NCBI GenBank assembly: GCA_023388235.1 | Contig: JAEWGQ010000283.1 | Span: 1-14,457, forward strand | DNA length: 14,457 nt | Source of the DNA: Actinomycetes bacterium | Lineage (GTDB): Bacteria > Actinomycetota > Actinomycetes > Actinomycetales > Cellulomonadaceae | Reading direction: 5' to 3' | Shown here: positions 1 through 6,398 of the stretch, one piece after another | Layout: each line of letters starts with the position of its first letter | Numbering within the stretch: the stretch's first letter is position 1 | The notes under the pieces: generated by a model | Databases searched by the model: none | What the model was told of the DNA's origin: nothing | The model's input: only the letters and a program-made list of their open reading frames with translations | Made by a program: the position numbers and the translations under genes

Positions 1-51
1 GCCCGAACCCTCCCCCCACGCCCCGGGCGCGGGGGCCGCAGCCCGGACCTG

Positions 52-75
52 GGTCGGGCCGGCGCGAGCCCGACC
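52..75. terminator. Candidate stem-loop terminator of the gene left of the window
   Basis: GGTCGGGC (52-59) pairs perfectly with GCCCGACC (68-75) around an 8-base loop, giving an 8-bp GC-rich stem. There is no T-tract, which is common for terminators in GC-rich actinobacteria. It would fit the 3' end of a gene lying outside the window, but that gene is not visible, so the role is inferred. Confidence 0.4.
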
Positions 76-98
76 GCGCTGAGGGGAGCGTTCTGCCC

Positions 99-115
99 GA
101 CACGCGCGGCGTGTC
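99..115. promoter_or_regulatory. Perfect 7+3+7 inverted repeat upstream of ppk1
   Basis: GACACGC (99-105) and GCGTGTC (109-115) are perfect inverted arms around GCG. It lies about 150 bases before the ppk1 start, between the two copies of the 48-bp direct repeat. It could be a protein-binding site or a small hairpin. No regulator is identified. Confidence 0.3.
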
Positions 116-214
116 CCGCCCGCACCCTCCCCTCACGCCCCGGGCGCGGCGACCGCACCCCGGACCCGGCCTCGCGGGCCCGGGTCGCGGGCCGGGCGTG
201 CAGGCCAGGGGCCG

Positions 215-246
215 GTTCCCCTCCGGCCGCGTGCCGTTCACCCGGC
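215..246 (+). promoter_or_regulatory. Weak PHO-box-like site before ppk1
   Basis: GTTCACC at 236-242 matches the core of the direct-repeat units bound by PhoP in streptomycetes. A degenerate unit, GTTCCCC, lies at 215-221, 21 bases upstream, where two 11-base units would predict 22. The intact unit ends 21 bases before the ppk1 ATG, so a promoter positioned from it would leave almost no 5' UTR. Known family regulation (actinobacterial ppk under PhoP) makes the reading plausible, but the sequence support is modest. Confidence 0.35.
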
Positions 247-263
247 CGTGCCACCATGTGGAG

Positions 264-2657
264 ATGACCGACGCCACCGCCTCCGACGGCACCTCGCGCC
301 CCCGGTCGCGGCGCCCGGCACGCGCCGCCACGGCCACCCGCGCGCGGACGGCGGACGGCGTGCCGGAGGACGGCGCGACCCCGCGCACCCGGCCGCTGCC
401 CCCCGAGCTCGCGGCGCACATCGCCGAGCACATCGCGCCGTCGCCGCGCACCGGCACGGGCTCGCAGGACGTCGCCGACCTGCCGCCGCTGCGCGCCGAC
501 CGGTTCCTCGACCGCGAGATCTCGTGGCTGGCGTTCAACGAGCGGGTGCTGGAGCTCGCGGAGGACCCGGCGCAGCCGCTGCTGGAGCGCGTGCGGTACC
601 TGGCGATCTTCGCGTCGAACCTCGACGAGTTCTTCATGGTGCGGGTCGCGGGCCTCAAGCGCCGCATCGCGACCGGCCTGGCGGTGACGGCGGCGTCGGG
701 GCTCAGCCCGCGGCAGGTGCTGGAGGCGATCAGCGTGCGGGCGCACGACCTGGCCGCGCGGCACGCCCGGGTGTTCGCCGAGCAGGTGCAGCCGGAGCTC
801 GCGACGCAGGGCATCACGCTGGTCCGCTGGGAGGAGCTGGGCGAGGCCGAGCAGGACCGGCTGCGCAAGTTCTTCCGCAAGCAGATCTTCCCCGTGCTGA
901 CCCCGCTGGCGGTCGACCCGGCGCACCCGTTCCCGTACATCTCCGGCCTGTCGCTGAACCTCGCGGTCGTCGTGGTGAACCCGGCGACCGGCAAGGAGCA
1001 CTTCGCCCGCGTCAAGGTGCCGCCGCTGCTGCCCCGGTACATCGCCGTGGACGCGCGCGGCCGCCCGAGCGCGTCGGCCGCGCAGGCGCCGACCGACCGC
1101 GGGCCGATGTCGTTCGTGCCGGTCGAGGACGTGATCTCCCAGCACCTCGACCAGCTGTTCCCGGGCATGGAGGTGCGCGAGCACCACACCTTCCGCGTGA
1201 CGCGCAACGAGGATGTGGAGGTCGAGGAGGACGACGCCGAGAACCTGCTCCAGGCGATGGAGAAGGAGCTGCTGCGCCGCCGGTTCGGCCCGCCGGTGCG
1301 CCTGGAGATCGCGGACACCATCAGCCCGCGCATCCGCCAGCTGCTCGTGCGCGAGCTCGGGGTGGCGGAGGACGAGGTGTACGAGCTCCCCGCGCCGCTG
1401 GACCACACCGGCCTGAACCTGGTCGCCGACCTGGACCGGGCGGACCTGCAGTACCCGCGGTTCGTGCCGACGACGCACCGGTTCCTCGCCGAGGTGGAGA
1501 GCGCGACGCCGACGGACGTGTTCGCCGCGATCCGGGCGCGGGACATCCTGCTGCACCACCCGTACGACTCGTTCTCGACGTCGGTGCAGACGTTCCTGGA
1601 GCAGGCGGCGGCCGACCCGCGGGTGCTGGCGATCAAGCAGACCCTGTACCGGACGTCGGGCGACTCCCCGATCGTGGACGCGCTGATCGACGCCGCCGAG
1701 GCCGGCAAGCAGGTGCTGGCCCTGGTGGAGATCAAGGCCCGGTTCGACGAGCAGGCCAACATCGAGTGGGCCCGCAAGCTGGAGCAGGCCGGGGTGCACG
1801 TGGTCTACGGCATCGTCGGGCTGAAGACGCACGCGAAGCTGTCGCTCGTGGTGCGCCAGGAGTCCGACGGGCTGCGCCGGTACTGCCACGTCGGCACGGG
1901 CAACTACAACCCGAAGACCGCCCGGCTGTACACGGACCTGGGGCTGCTGACCGCCGACCCGGACGTGGGCCAGGACCTCACCCGGCTGTTCAACCAGCTC
2001 TCGGGGTACGCGCCGAAGTCCCGGTTCCACCGCCTGCTCGTCGCGCCGCGCTCCGTGCGCGCCGGGCTGGTCGAGCGCATCGACCGGGAGGCGCGGGCCG
2101 CGCGCGAGGGCCGGCCGGCGTGGATCAAGATCAAGGTCAACTCGATGGTCGACGAGGAGACCATCGACGCGCTGTACCGCGCCTCGCAGGCCGGGGTGGC
2201 CGTGGACCTGTGCGTGCGCGGCATCTGCGCGCTGCGCCCGGGGGTGCCGGGGCTGTCGGAGACGATCCGGGTGCGGTCGATCCTCGGGCGGTTCCTGGAG
2301 CACGCGCGGGTGTTCGCGTTCGCCGCGGACGCCGGCGTGGCCCCGGAGGTCGCGGACGCCGTCGGCCAGGACGGCGAGCCCCGGCTGGCCGGGCCCGAGG
2401 TGTACATCGGGTCGGCCGACCTCATGCACCGCAACCTGGACCGGCGGGTCGAGGCGCTGGTGCGGCTCGCGGACCGCGACCAGATCGCCGAGCTCGTGGA
2501 CCTGCTCGACGAGTCGATGGACGACGGCACCTCGTCGTGGCACCTGGGCCCGGACGGCGTCTGGACCCGGCACGCGCACGGCCCGGACGGCCCGCTGCGG
2601 GACCTGCAGTCCACCCTGATCTACCGGCAGCGCCGGCGCCTGGGTGCCGGCCGGTGA
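264..2657 (+). CDS. ppk1: Polyphosphate kinase (PPK1)
   Basis: This cytosolic or membrane-associated enzyme reversibly transfers the gamma-phosphate of ATP to polyphosphate chains. The 797-residue product begins with about 75 basic, low-complexity residues, followed by the PPK1 N domain ([17 protein letters not shown]), the head domain ([29 protein letters not shown]) and the two phospholipase-D-like C domains. The autophosphorylated histidine is H523 in [13 protein letters not shown], and a second conserved histidine is H722 in [26 protein letters not shown] and [17 protein letters not shown] are near-identical to mycobacterial PPK1, which is somewhat shorter because of its N-terminus. ATG 264 was chosen because the open frame further up (GTG 111) encodes only Pro/Arg/Gly-rich sequence. 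Its ribosome site is odd: GGAG abuts the ATG with no spacer, so initiation may be leaderless or the start may be further in. The stop overlaps the start of the next gene by 4 bases (GTGA), so the two are probably co-translated. Confidence 0.96.
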   Translation: MTDATASDGTSRPRSRRPARAATATRARTADGVPEDGATPRTRPLPPELAAHIAEHIAPSPRTGTGSQDVADLPPLRADRFLDREISWLAFNERVLELAEDPAQPLLERVRYLAIFASNLDEFFMVRVAGLKRRIATGLAVTAASGLSPRQVLEAISVRAHDLAARHARVFAEQVQPELATQGITLVRWEELGEAEQDRLRKFFRKQIFPVLTPLAVDPAHPFPYISGLSLNLAVVVVNPATGKEHFARVKVPPLLPRYIAVDARGRPSASAAQAPTDRGPMSFVPVEDVISQHLDQLFPGMEVREHHTFRVTRNEDVEVEEDDAENLLQAMEKELLRRRFGPPVRLEIADTISPRIRQLLVRELGVAEDEVYELPAPLDHTGLNLVADLDRADLQYPRFVPTTHRFLAEVESATPTDVFAAIRARDILLHHPYDSFSTSVQTFLEQAAADPRVLAIKQTLYRTSGDSPIVDALIDAAEAGKQVLALVEIKARFDEQANIEWARKLEQAGVHVVYGIVGLKTHAKLSLVVRQESDGLRRYCHVGTGNYNPKTARLYTDLGLLTADPDVGQDLTRLFNQLSGYAPKSRFHRLLVAPRSVRAGLVERIDREARAAREGRPAWIKIKVNSMVDEETIDALYRASQAGVAVDLCVRGICALRPGVPGLSETIRVRSILGRFLEHARVFAFAADAGVAPEVADAVGQDGEPRLAGPEVYIGSADLMHRNLDRRVEALVRLADRDQIAELVDLLDESMDDGTSSWHLGPDGVWTRHAHGPDGPLRDLQSTLIYRQRRRLGAGR

Positions 2658-3637
2658 GGGCGCAGCCCGTCGTCGAGGCCGCGGGCGCGCTGGTGTGGCG
2701 GGTCCGGCAGGGCCGGCTCCAGGTCGTGCTGGTGCACCGGCCGCGGTACAAGGACTGGTCCTGGCCGAAGGGCAAGCTCGAGCCGGGTGAGCACGTCGCG
2801 ACCGCCGCGGTGCGGGAGGTCGAGGAGGAGACCGGCCTGGACGTCGTGCTCGGCCGCCCGCTGCCCGGCCTGGAGTACGCGCTGGCCGACGGCCGGGCGA
2901 AGCGGGTGCACTACTGGGCGGCGCAGGTCGCGGGCCGCCCGGACCGGCCCGCGGTGCAGGCCCGCCCGCCCGCCGAGCACGCCTCGGCGGACGAGATCGA
3001 CCGGGTGCGCTGGATGGACGTGGAGGTCGCCCGGCGGCGCCTCACCCGCCCGGACGACCGGCTCCCGCTCGACGCGCTCGTCGCGGCGCACGACCGCGCG
3101 CGCCTCGACACCCGGGCCGTCGTGGTGGTCCGGCACGGCCGGGCCCGCAGCCGCGCGTCGTGGGGCCGGGGCGAGGCGTCCCGCCCGCTGACGGACGCCG
3201 GCGCGGTGCAGGCCCGCGCGCTGGTCCCGGTGCTCTCGGCGTTCGGGGTGGCGCAGGTGGTCACGAGCCCGTGGGCCCGGTGCCGCGGGACGGTCGAGCC
3301 GTACGCGACCGCCGCCGGCCTGGAGCCGCTCGAGGACGAGCCGCTGACCGAGGCGCGGCACGAGGAGTCCCCCGCCGCGACGGCCACGGTGCTGGCGGAC
3401 CTGCTGCGCGCGGGCACCGACGTCGCGGTGTGCACCCACCGGCCGGTGCTGCCGACGGTGCTGGGCGTGGTGTCCGCGCACGCCCGGGGACGGGTGCGCG
3501 CGGCGCTGCCCGGCGAGGACCCCTACCTGCGCCCCGGCGAGGTGCTGGTGTGCCACGTGTCGGGCGCGCCGGCCGGCCCGCGCGTCGAGGCGGTGGAGGT
3601 GCACACCCCTCTGGTGCGCGCCGCCGCGGTCAGCTGA
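2654..3637 (+). CDS. mutT1: Nudix hydrolase / histidine phosphatase two-domain protein (MutT1-like)
   Basis: The 327-residue protein has an N-terminal Nudix domain and a C-terminal histidine-phosphatase domain, the architecture of mycobacterial MutT1, which removes a phosphate from 8-oxo-(d)GTP and also cleaves diadenosine polyphosphates. The Nudix box is complete at residues 40-62 (G40, E46, R54-E55, E58-E59, G61). The phosphatase domain shows the RHG motif at 160-162 with nucleophile H161, a conserved SPWARCRGT segment, and a second histidine H262 in [11 protein letters not shown] 2654 is the only sensible start: it overlaps the ppk1 stop, and the Nudix fold begins a few residues later. The pairing with ppk1 matches Mycobacterium tuberculosis, where mutT1 also sits beside ppk. 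A role in nucleotide-pool cleaning is inferred from the family; the substrate could also be dinucleoside polyphosphates. The 3' end overlaps the converging pit gene by 8 bases. Confidence 0.92.
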   Translation: MRAQPVVEAAGALVWRVRQGRLQVVLVHRPRYKDWSWPKGKLEPGEHVATAAVREVEEETGLDVVLGRPLPGLEYALADGRAKRVHYWAAQVAGRPDRPAVQARPPAEHASADEIDRVRWMDVEVARRRLTRPDDRLPLDALVAAHDRARLDTRAVVVVRHGRARSRASWGRGEASRPLTDAGAVQARALVPVLSAFGVAQVVTSPWARCRGTVEPYATAAGLEPLEDEPLTEARHEESPAATATVLADLLRAGTDVAVCTHRPVLPTVLGVVSAHARGRVRAALPGEDPYLRPGEVLVCHVSGAPAGPRVEAVEVHTPLVRAAAVS

Positions 3638-4634
3638 GGAACGGGCTGAGCGCGAAGTACACGACCGCCGCGACGGCCGCGGCCGCCGGGATGGTGAGCA
3701 CCCAGGCGATGCCGATGTTCTTCGCGACGCCCCAGCGCACGGCCGACAGCCGCTTGGTCGCGCCGACGCCCATGATCGCCGAGGTGATCGTGTGCGTGGT
3801 GGACACCGGGGCGTGCAGCGCGAACGCGTTGACGTAGAGGACCACGGCCGACACCGACTCGGCCACGAAGCCGCGCGCCGGGTCGAGCTCGATGATCTTG
3901 CGCCCGAGGGTGCGCATGATGCGCCAGCCGCCGGAGTACGTGCCGAGCGAGATCGCCGTCGCGGCCGCGAGCTTCACCCACAGCGGGATGCCGCCCTCGG
4001 GGTTCGCCCAGCCGACGGTGAGCAGCGCCATGAAGATCACGCCCATGGTCTTCTGCGCGTCCTGCAGGCCGTGCCCGAGCGCCATCGCGGCGGCGGAGGC
4101 GGTCTGCGCGAGCCGGAACCGCCGGGTCGTGCGCGACGGCGACGAGTTCCGGATGATCCACAGCAGGCCGACCATGACGAGGAACGCCAGGCCGAAGCCG
4201 ATCAGCGGCGAGAACACCATCGGCAGGACGACCTTGTCGACGATCGCCGAGCCGTAGATCACGAGCCCGCCGGCCAGGCCGGCGCCGACGAGCCCGCCGA
4301 TCAGGGCGTGCGTCGAGGACGACGGCAGGCCGAACCACCAGGTGATGAGGTTCCACACGATCGCGCCGACGAGGGCGCACAGCACCACCACGAGGGCCTG
4401 GTGCGACGACGCGTCGCTGAGGTCGACGATCGAGGTGGCGATGGTCTCCGCGACCTCGGTGCCGAGCAGCGCGCCGGCGAAGTTCATGACCGCGGCCATG
4501 AGCAGGGCCGCGCGCGGGGTCAGCGCGCGGGTGGACACGGACGTCGCGATGGCGTTCGCGGCGTCGTGGAAGCCGTTGGTGTAGTCGAAGCCGAGCGCCA
4601 GGGCGACGACGACGACGACGAGCGCGAGTTCCAC
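3630..4634 (-). CDS. pit: PiT-family low-affinity inorganic phosphate permease
   Basis: This 334-residue integral membrane protein belongs to the PHO4/PiT family, which imports phosphate (often as a neutral metal-phosphate complex) with protons. The family hallmark, an inverted internal duplication, is visible: the first copy has GFDYTNGFHDAANAIATS at residues 15-32, and the second has APVSTTHTITSAIMGVGATK near residues 275-294. Further helices include WNLITWWFGLPSSSTHALIGG and LVIYGSAIVDKVVLPMVFSPLIGFG. The start is a GTG 6 bases after the DUF47 stop, with AAGGAG 12 bases upstream inside that gene. The two are therefore an operon and probably translationally coupled, the usual arrangement for PiT permeases with a DUF47 partner. 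Length is typical of the short bacterial form. The coding end overlaps mutT1 on the other strand, leaving no room for a terminator between the two genes. Confidence 0.94.
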   Translation of the reverse strand: MELALVVVVVALALGFDYTNGFHDAANAIATSVSTRALTPRAALLMAAVMNFAGALLGTEVAETIATSIVDLSDASSHQALVVVLCALVGAIVWNLITWWFGLPSSSTHALIGGLVGAGLAGGLVIYGSAIVDKVVLPMVFSPLIGFGLAFLVMVGLLWIIRNSSPSRTTRRFRLAQTASAAAMALGHGLQDAQKTMGVIFMALLTVGWANPEGGIPLWVKLAAATAISLGTYSGGWRIMRTLGRKIIELDPARGFVAESVSAVVLYVNAFALHAPVSTTHTITSAIMGVGATKRLSAVRWGVAKNIGIAWVLTIPAAAAVAAVVYFALSPFLS

Positions 4635-4640
4635 CGGGAC

Positions 4641-5261
4641 TCAGGACTCCTTGAGCGCGATGGTCTCGACCATGTTCGCGACCTTCTCGAACGCGTCGGC
4701 CGCGTCCTCGAGCTTCTCCACGACCTCCTTGAGCTTCATCAGGAGGATCGGGTCGGTGATCTCGTCGAACATCTGCGCGAGCAGCTTGCGGTGCGACTTG
4801 TCCGCCTGGTTCTCGAGGCGGTTGACCTCGACCCAGTACTCGGACAGCGAGTCCATCGACCGCAGCCGGGGCATCGCGTCGGCCGTGAGCTCGGCGGCGC
4901 GCTGCAGGACCTGCACCTGGTCGGACACCCGCGCGGGCAGCGCGTCCAGCTTGTACAGGACGATGAGGTCGGCGGCCTCCTCCATGAAGTCCATGCAGTC
5001 GTCGAGCGCCGACGCCAGGCCGTAGATGTCGTCCCGGTCGAACGGGGTGACGAACGTCTGGTTCAGCCGCCGCATGATCGAGTGCGTCGCCTCGTCGGCG
5101 AGGTGCTCGACCTCGGCCAGCTGCTTGGCGAGCGCCTTGCGGGCGGGACGGTCGGCCCCCAGCAGCTCGGCCAGCAGGTTCGCGCCGGTGACGAGGTGCG
5201 CCGCGGAGGCGGCGAGGAGGTCGAAGAACGAGGTGTCGCGCGGGGTGAGGCGCAGGCGCAC
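4641..5261 (-). CDS. DUF47/PhoU-like Pit accessory protein
   Basis: This 206-residue, soluble, all-helical protein belongs to the DUF47 family (TIGR00153-like), distant relatives of PhoU that are encoded next to PiT permeases and are thought to modulate phosphate uptake. Recognisable segments are the N-terminal TPRDTSFFDLLAASAAHL, the helix with EVEHLADEATHSIMRRLNQTFVTPFDRDDI near residues 49-79, DDCMDFMEEAADL, ENQADKSHRKLLAQMF and the C-terminal KLKEVVEKLEDAADAFEKVANM. Clustered acidic residues (DDCMDFMEE, EKLEDAAD) match the metal-binding E/D-rich motifs of PhoU folds. The start is GTG 5261, with GGAG 6 bases upstream. It is the promoter-proximal gene of a two-gene operon with pit, preceded by PHO-box-like repeats. 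The exact molecular action of DUF47 proteins is not settled, so the role is by association. Confidence 0.92.
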   Translation of the reverse strand: MRLRLTPRDTSFFDLLAASAAHLVTGANLLAELLGADRPARKALAKQLAEVEHLADEATHSIMRRLNQTFVTPFDRDDIYGLASALDDCMDFMEEAADLIVLYKLDALPARVSDQVQVLQRAAELTADAMPRLRSMDSLSEYWVEVNRLENQADKSHRKLLAQMFDEITDPILLMKLKEVVEKLEDAADAFEKVANMVETIALKES

Positions 5262-5296
5262 GGGAGGCTCCGAGGAAGTGGGCTCTTGTCAGGCAC

Positions 5297-5327
5297 AGGC
5301 TAGGGCAGCCGCCGGGTGAACTGACAA
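5297..5327 (-). promoter_or_regulatory. Candidate promoter of the DUF47-pit operon
   Basis: Reading the minus strand, TTGTCA (5327-5322) resembles a -35 element (one mismatch to TTGACA) and TAGCCT (5302-5297) fits the actinobacterial -10 pattern TAnnnT. The 19-base spacer is slightly long. Transcription would begin near 5290, leaving a leader of about 30 bases before the GTG. The GTTCACC repeats flank and overlap the -35 element, as expected for an activator site. Confidence 0.4.
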
Positions 5328-5352
5328 CCCCGAAGGTGAACGCCAGGTGAAC
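5315..5352 (-). promoter_or_regulatory. PHO-box-like GTTCACC repeats (candidate PhoP site)
   Basis: On the minus strand the heptamer GTTCACC occurs three times: 5352-5346, 5341-5335 and 5321-5315. The first two are exactly 11 bases apart, the period of PhoP direct-repeat units in streptomycetes, and read GTTCACCTGGC then GTTCACCTTCG. The third is 20 bases on, 2 short of the ideal 22. The site lies directly upstream of the DUF47-pit gene pair. Repeat spacing, motif and target gene all agree. Binding by PhoP is inferred, since no phoP gene lies in the window. Confidence 0.7.
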
Positions 5353-5617
5353 GCACCGGGTTCCACGGGTGTCACGCTCGTCACGTCGGGCCCTCGACCG
5401 GGACGGAGGTCTCACGTCGGCGGGAGCCGCACCGGGGGGAGTCGAGGACGCCGGACCGGGAAGCGCCTCTCGGCGCGTGGCCGCTCGGAGCGGCTGGAAT
5501 TGGAGCCCGGGGCTACCGCGGCCCGGCGTCGGGTTCGAGTCTACGCGCCGGTCCCCGCCGCGTCGCGGGCGGGCGGGGGTGAGGAATCCCACGGCATGCG
5601 CGGGGCCCGCGCGGCGT
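5353..5617. other. Non-coding GC-rich stretch with several small inverted repeats
   Basis: No credible gene was found between the PHO-like site and the end of the next minus-strand gene. It holds short perfect hairpins: GCGCC/GGCGC at 5463-5476 (4-base loop), GCCGCT/AGCGGC at 5480-5494 (3-base loop), and the arms GCGCGGG/CCCGCGC at 5598-5612. The last lies just beyond the stop of the 5618-6262 gene and may act as a weak terminator for it. A TTCGAGT at 5532-5538 looks like a tRNA T-loop, but no tRNA fold forms around it. Confidence 0.4.
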
Positions 5618-6262
5618 TCACTCCAGGGCGCCCGCGCGCCACAGGCCGGCGGCGTGCTCCAGCTCCTCGGCCGTCCGGACCAGGGACCCGGCGCTGCGCG
5701 TGAGCCGCGCGGACGAGTCGTCGGCGGCGAGGTCCAGGTGGTCGGCGTCGAACGCGGCACCGGTGCCGAGCACCCGGCAGAACGCCGCGCCGCGCTCGAG
5801 GGCCACGTCGAGGTCGCCCGTCCAGAGGCCCGACAGCACGGCGTCCAGGACCCGCCGCACCTCGTCCGGCCCGGGCGGGCTCTCGACCCCCGCGACGACG
5901 TGGTGCACCGGCGCGGCGTCCAGCCCCTGCCGGTACCGGTCGGCGACCGTCCCGGGGTCCCGCCGCACCCACTCGCGCAGCACGTACAGCCGCCAGAGCG
6001 TCCCGGGCAGCGTCGTCGCCGGGGAGTCCGCCCACAGCGCCGCGACCACGTCCAGGCCCTCGGTCTCGACCAGCCGCACCAGCCGCTCGACCAGCGCGGG
6101 GTCGTCGCCGCCCGACCGGCCGCGGTGCACGATCGCGGCCGCCGTGGTGTGGGCGACCTCGGACCGCAGCGCCGGGTCGACCTCGCCGGGCAGCTCGTCG
6201 GCCGCGCGGGGGTCGAGCATCGCGGGACGGCGGAAGCGGGGGCGCGGGGTGTCGGGCGTCAC
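5618..6262 (-). CDS. Hypothetical helical protein, function unrecognised
   Basis: I do not recognise this 214-residue product. It has no signal peptide or membrane segment, and looks mostly helical and acidic: ELPGEVDPALRSEVAHTTAA, DPALVERLVRLVETEGLDVV, TLWRLYVLREWVRRDPGTVA and RLTRSAGSLVRTAEELEHAA. Codon use (G/C third positions throughout) supports a real gene. GTG 6262 is preferred as start: the candidate -10 element GACAAT (6274-6269) lies 6 bases before it, the geometry of a leaderless transcript. ATG 6220 (MLDPRAADELPGE) is an alternative, also without a ribosome site. The gene diverges from the sugar transporter and stands alone, so context gives no function. The repeated phrase of a short conserved Arg/His-rich segment (VHRGRSGGDD) followed by helical repeats could suggest an accessory or regulatory protein, but that is speculation. 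Confidence 0.75.
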   Translation of the reverse strand: MTPDTPRPRFRRPAMLDPRAADELPGEVDPALRSEVAHTTAAAIVHRGRSGGDDPALVERLVRLVETEGLDVVAALWADSPATTLPGTLWRLYVLREWVRRDPGTVADRYRQGLDAAPVHHVVAGVESPPGPDEVRRVLDAVLSGLWTGDLDVALERGAAFCRVLGTGAAFDADHLDLAADDSSARLTRSAGSLVRTAEELEHAAGLWRAGALE

Positions 6263-6274
6263 CCCCCGATTGTC
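6263..6274 (-). promoter_or_regulatory. Candidate -10 element of a leaderless transcript
   Basis: On the minus strand GACAAT (6274-6269) is followed by CGGGGG and then the GTG at 6262. A -10 hexamer with a 6-base spacer to the start codon would place transcription initiation on the GTG itself. No good -35 element was seen at the expected distance. Leaderless GTG genes are common in actinobacteria. Confidence 0.35.
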
Positions 6275-6398
6275 CGCCCCGCGCGGGGACGCCGCTTCCG
6301 GGTGCGAGATGCGGCGGCGGGGTGAAAGGTGGGATGGCCCGCGGACGGCCACCGCTCCGGGGCGTCACCGCAGGCAGGGGCGGAGCGAGGAGAAGGTC

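Larger units (their letters stand above)
2..166. repeat. 48-bp imperfect direct repeat upstream of ppk1
   Basis: Two copies lie at 2-49 and 119-166, exactly 117 bases apart. They match at 43 of 48 positions, with mismatches at 6, 16, 33, 35 and 41 of the first copy. The shared core reads CACGCCCCGGGCGCGG. No coding frame explains it, and the second copy falls in the unlikely upstream extension of the ppk1 frame. It could be a local duplication or a binding region; no function is known. Confidence 0.6.

Noticed and set aside
111..263. Upstream extension of ppk1 by 51 residues from GTG 111
   Set aside because: The added sequence is only Pro/Arg/Gly-rich translation of GC-rich DNA, contains one copy of a non-coding direct repeat, and has no ribosome site.
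248..2653. Open frame that would fuse a long Arg/Ala/Gly protein in front of the Nudix domain
   Set aside because: It is the +1 shadow of ppk1. The true start is the GTG at 2654 overlapping the ppk1 stop.
3792..5303. Long plus-strand open frame of 503 codons opposite pit and the DUF47 gene
   Set aside because: His/Arg/Asp-rich antisense translation of conserved genes, typical of GC-rich codon bias.
5480..5560. A tRNA-like segment: GCGGCTGGA followed by GGTTCGAGTC, recalling tRNA-Sec or another long-arm tRNA
   Set aside because: The T-stem pairs poorly, the would-be D arm has only a 3-base loop, the anticodon stem has a mismatch, and no acceptor stem with a 3' CCA-compatible end closes the fold.
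5572..5578. Terminator from CCCCGCC (5553-5559) and GGCGGGG (5572-5578)
   Set aside because: The loop is 12 bases and the tract is a simple G/C run that can pair in several registers; not distinct from background composition.
3523..5760. Long minus-strand open frame of 745 codons across pit and the DUF47 gene
   Set aside because: It is a shadow frame with Arg/Pro/Ala-rich composition and no domains. The two real genes on the same strand explain the coding bias.
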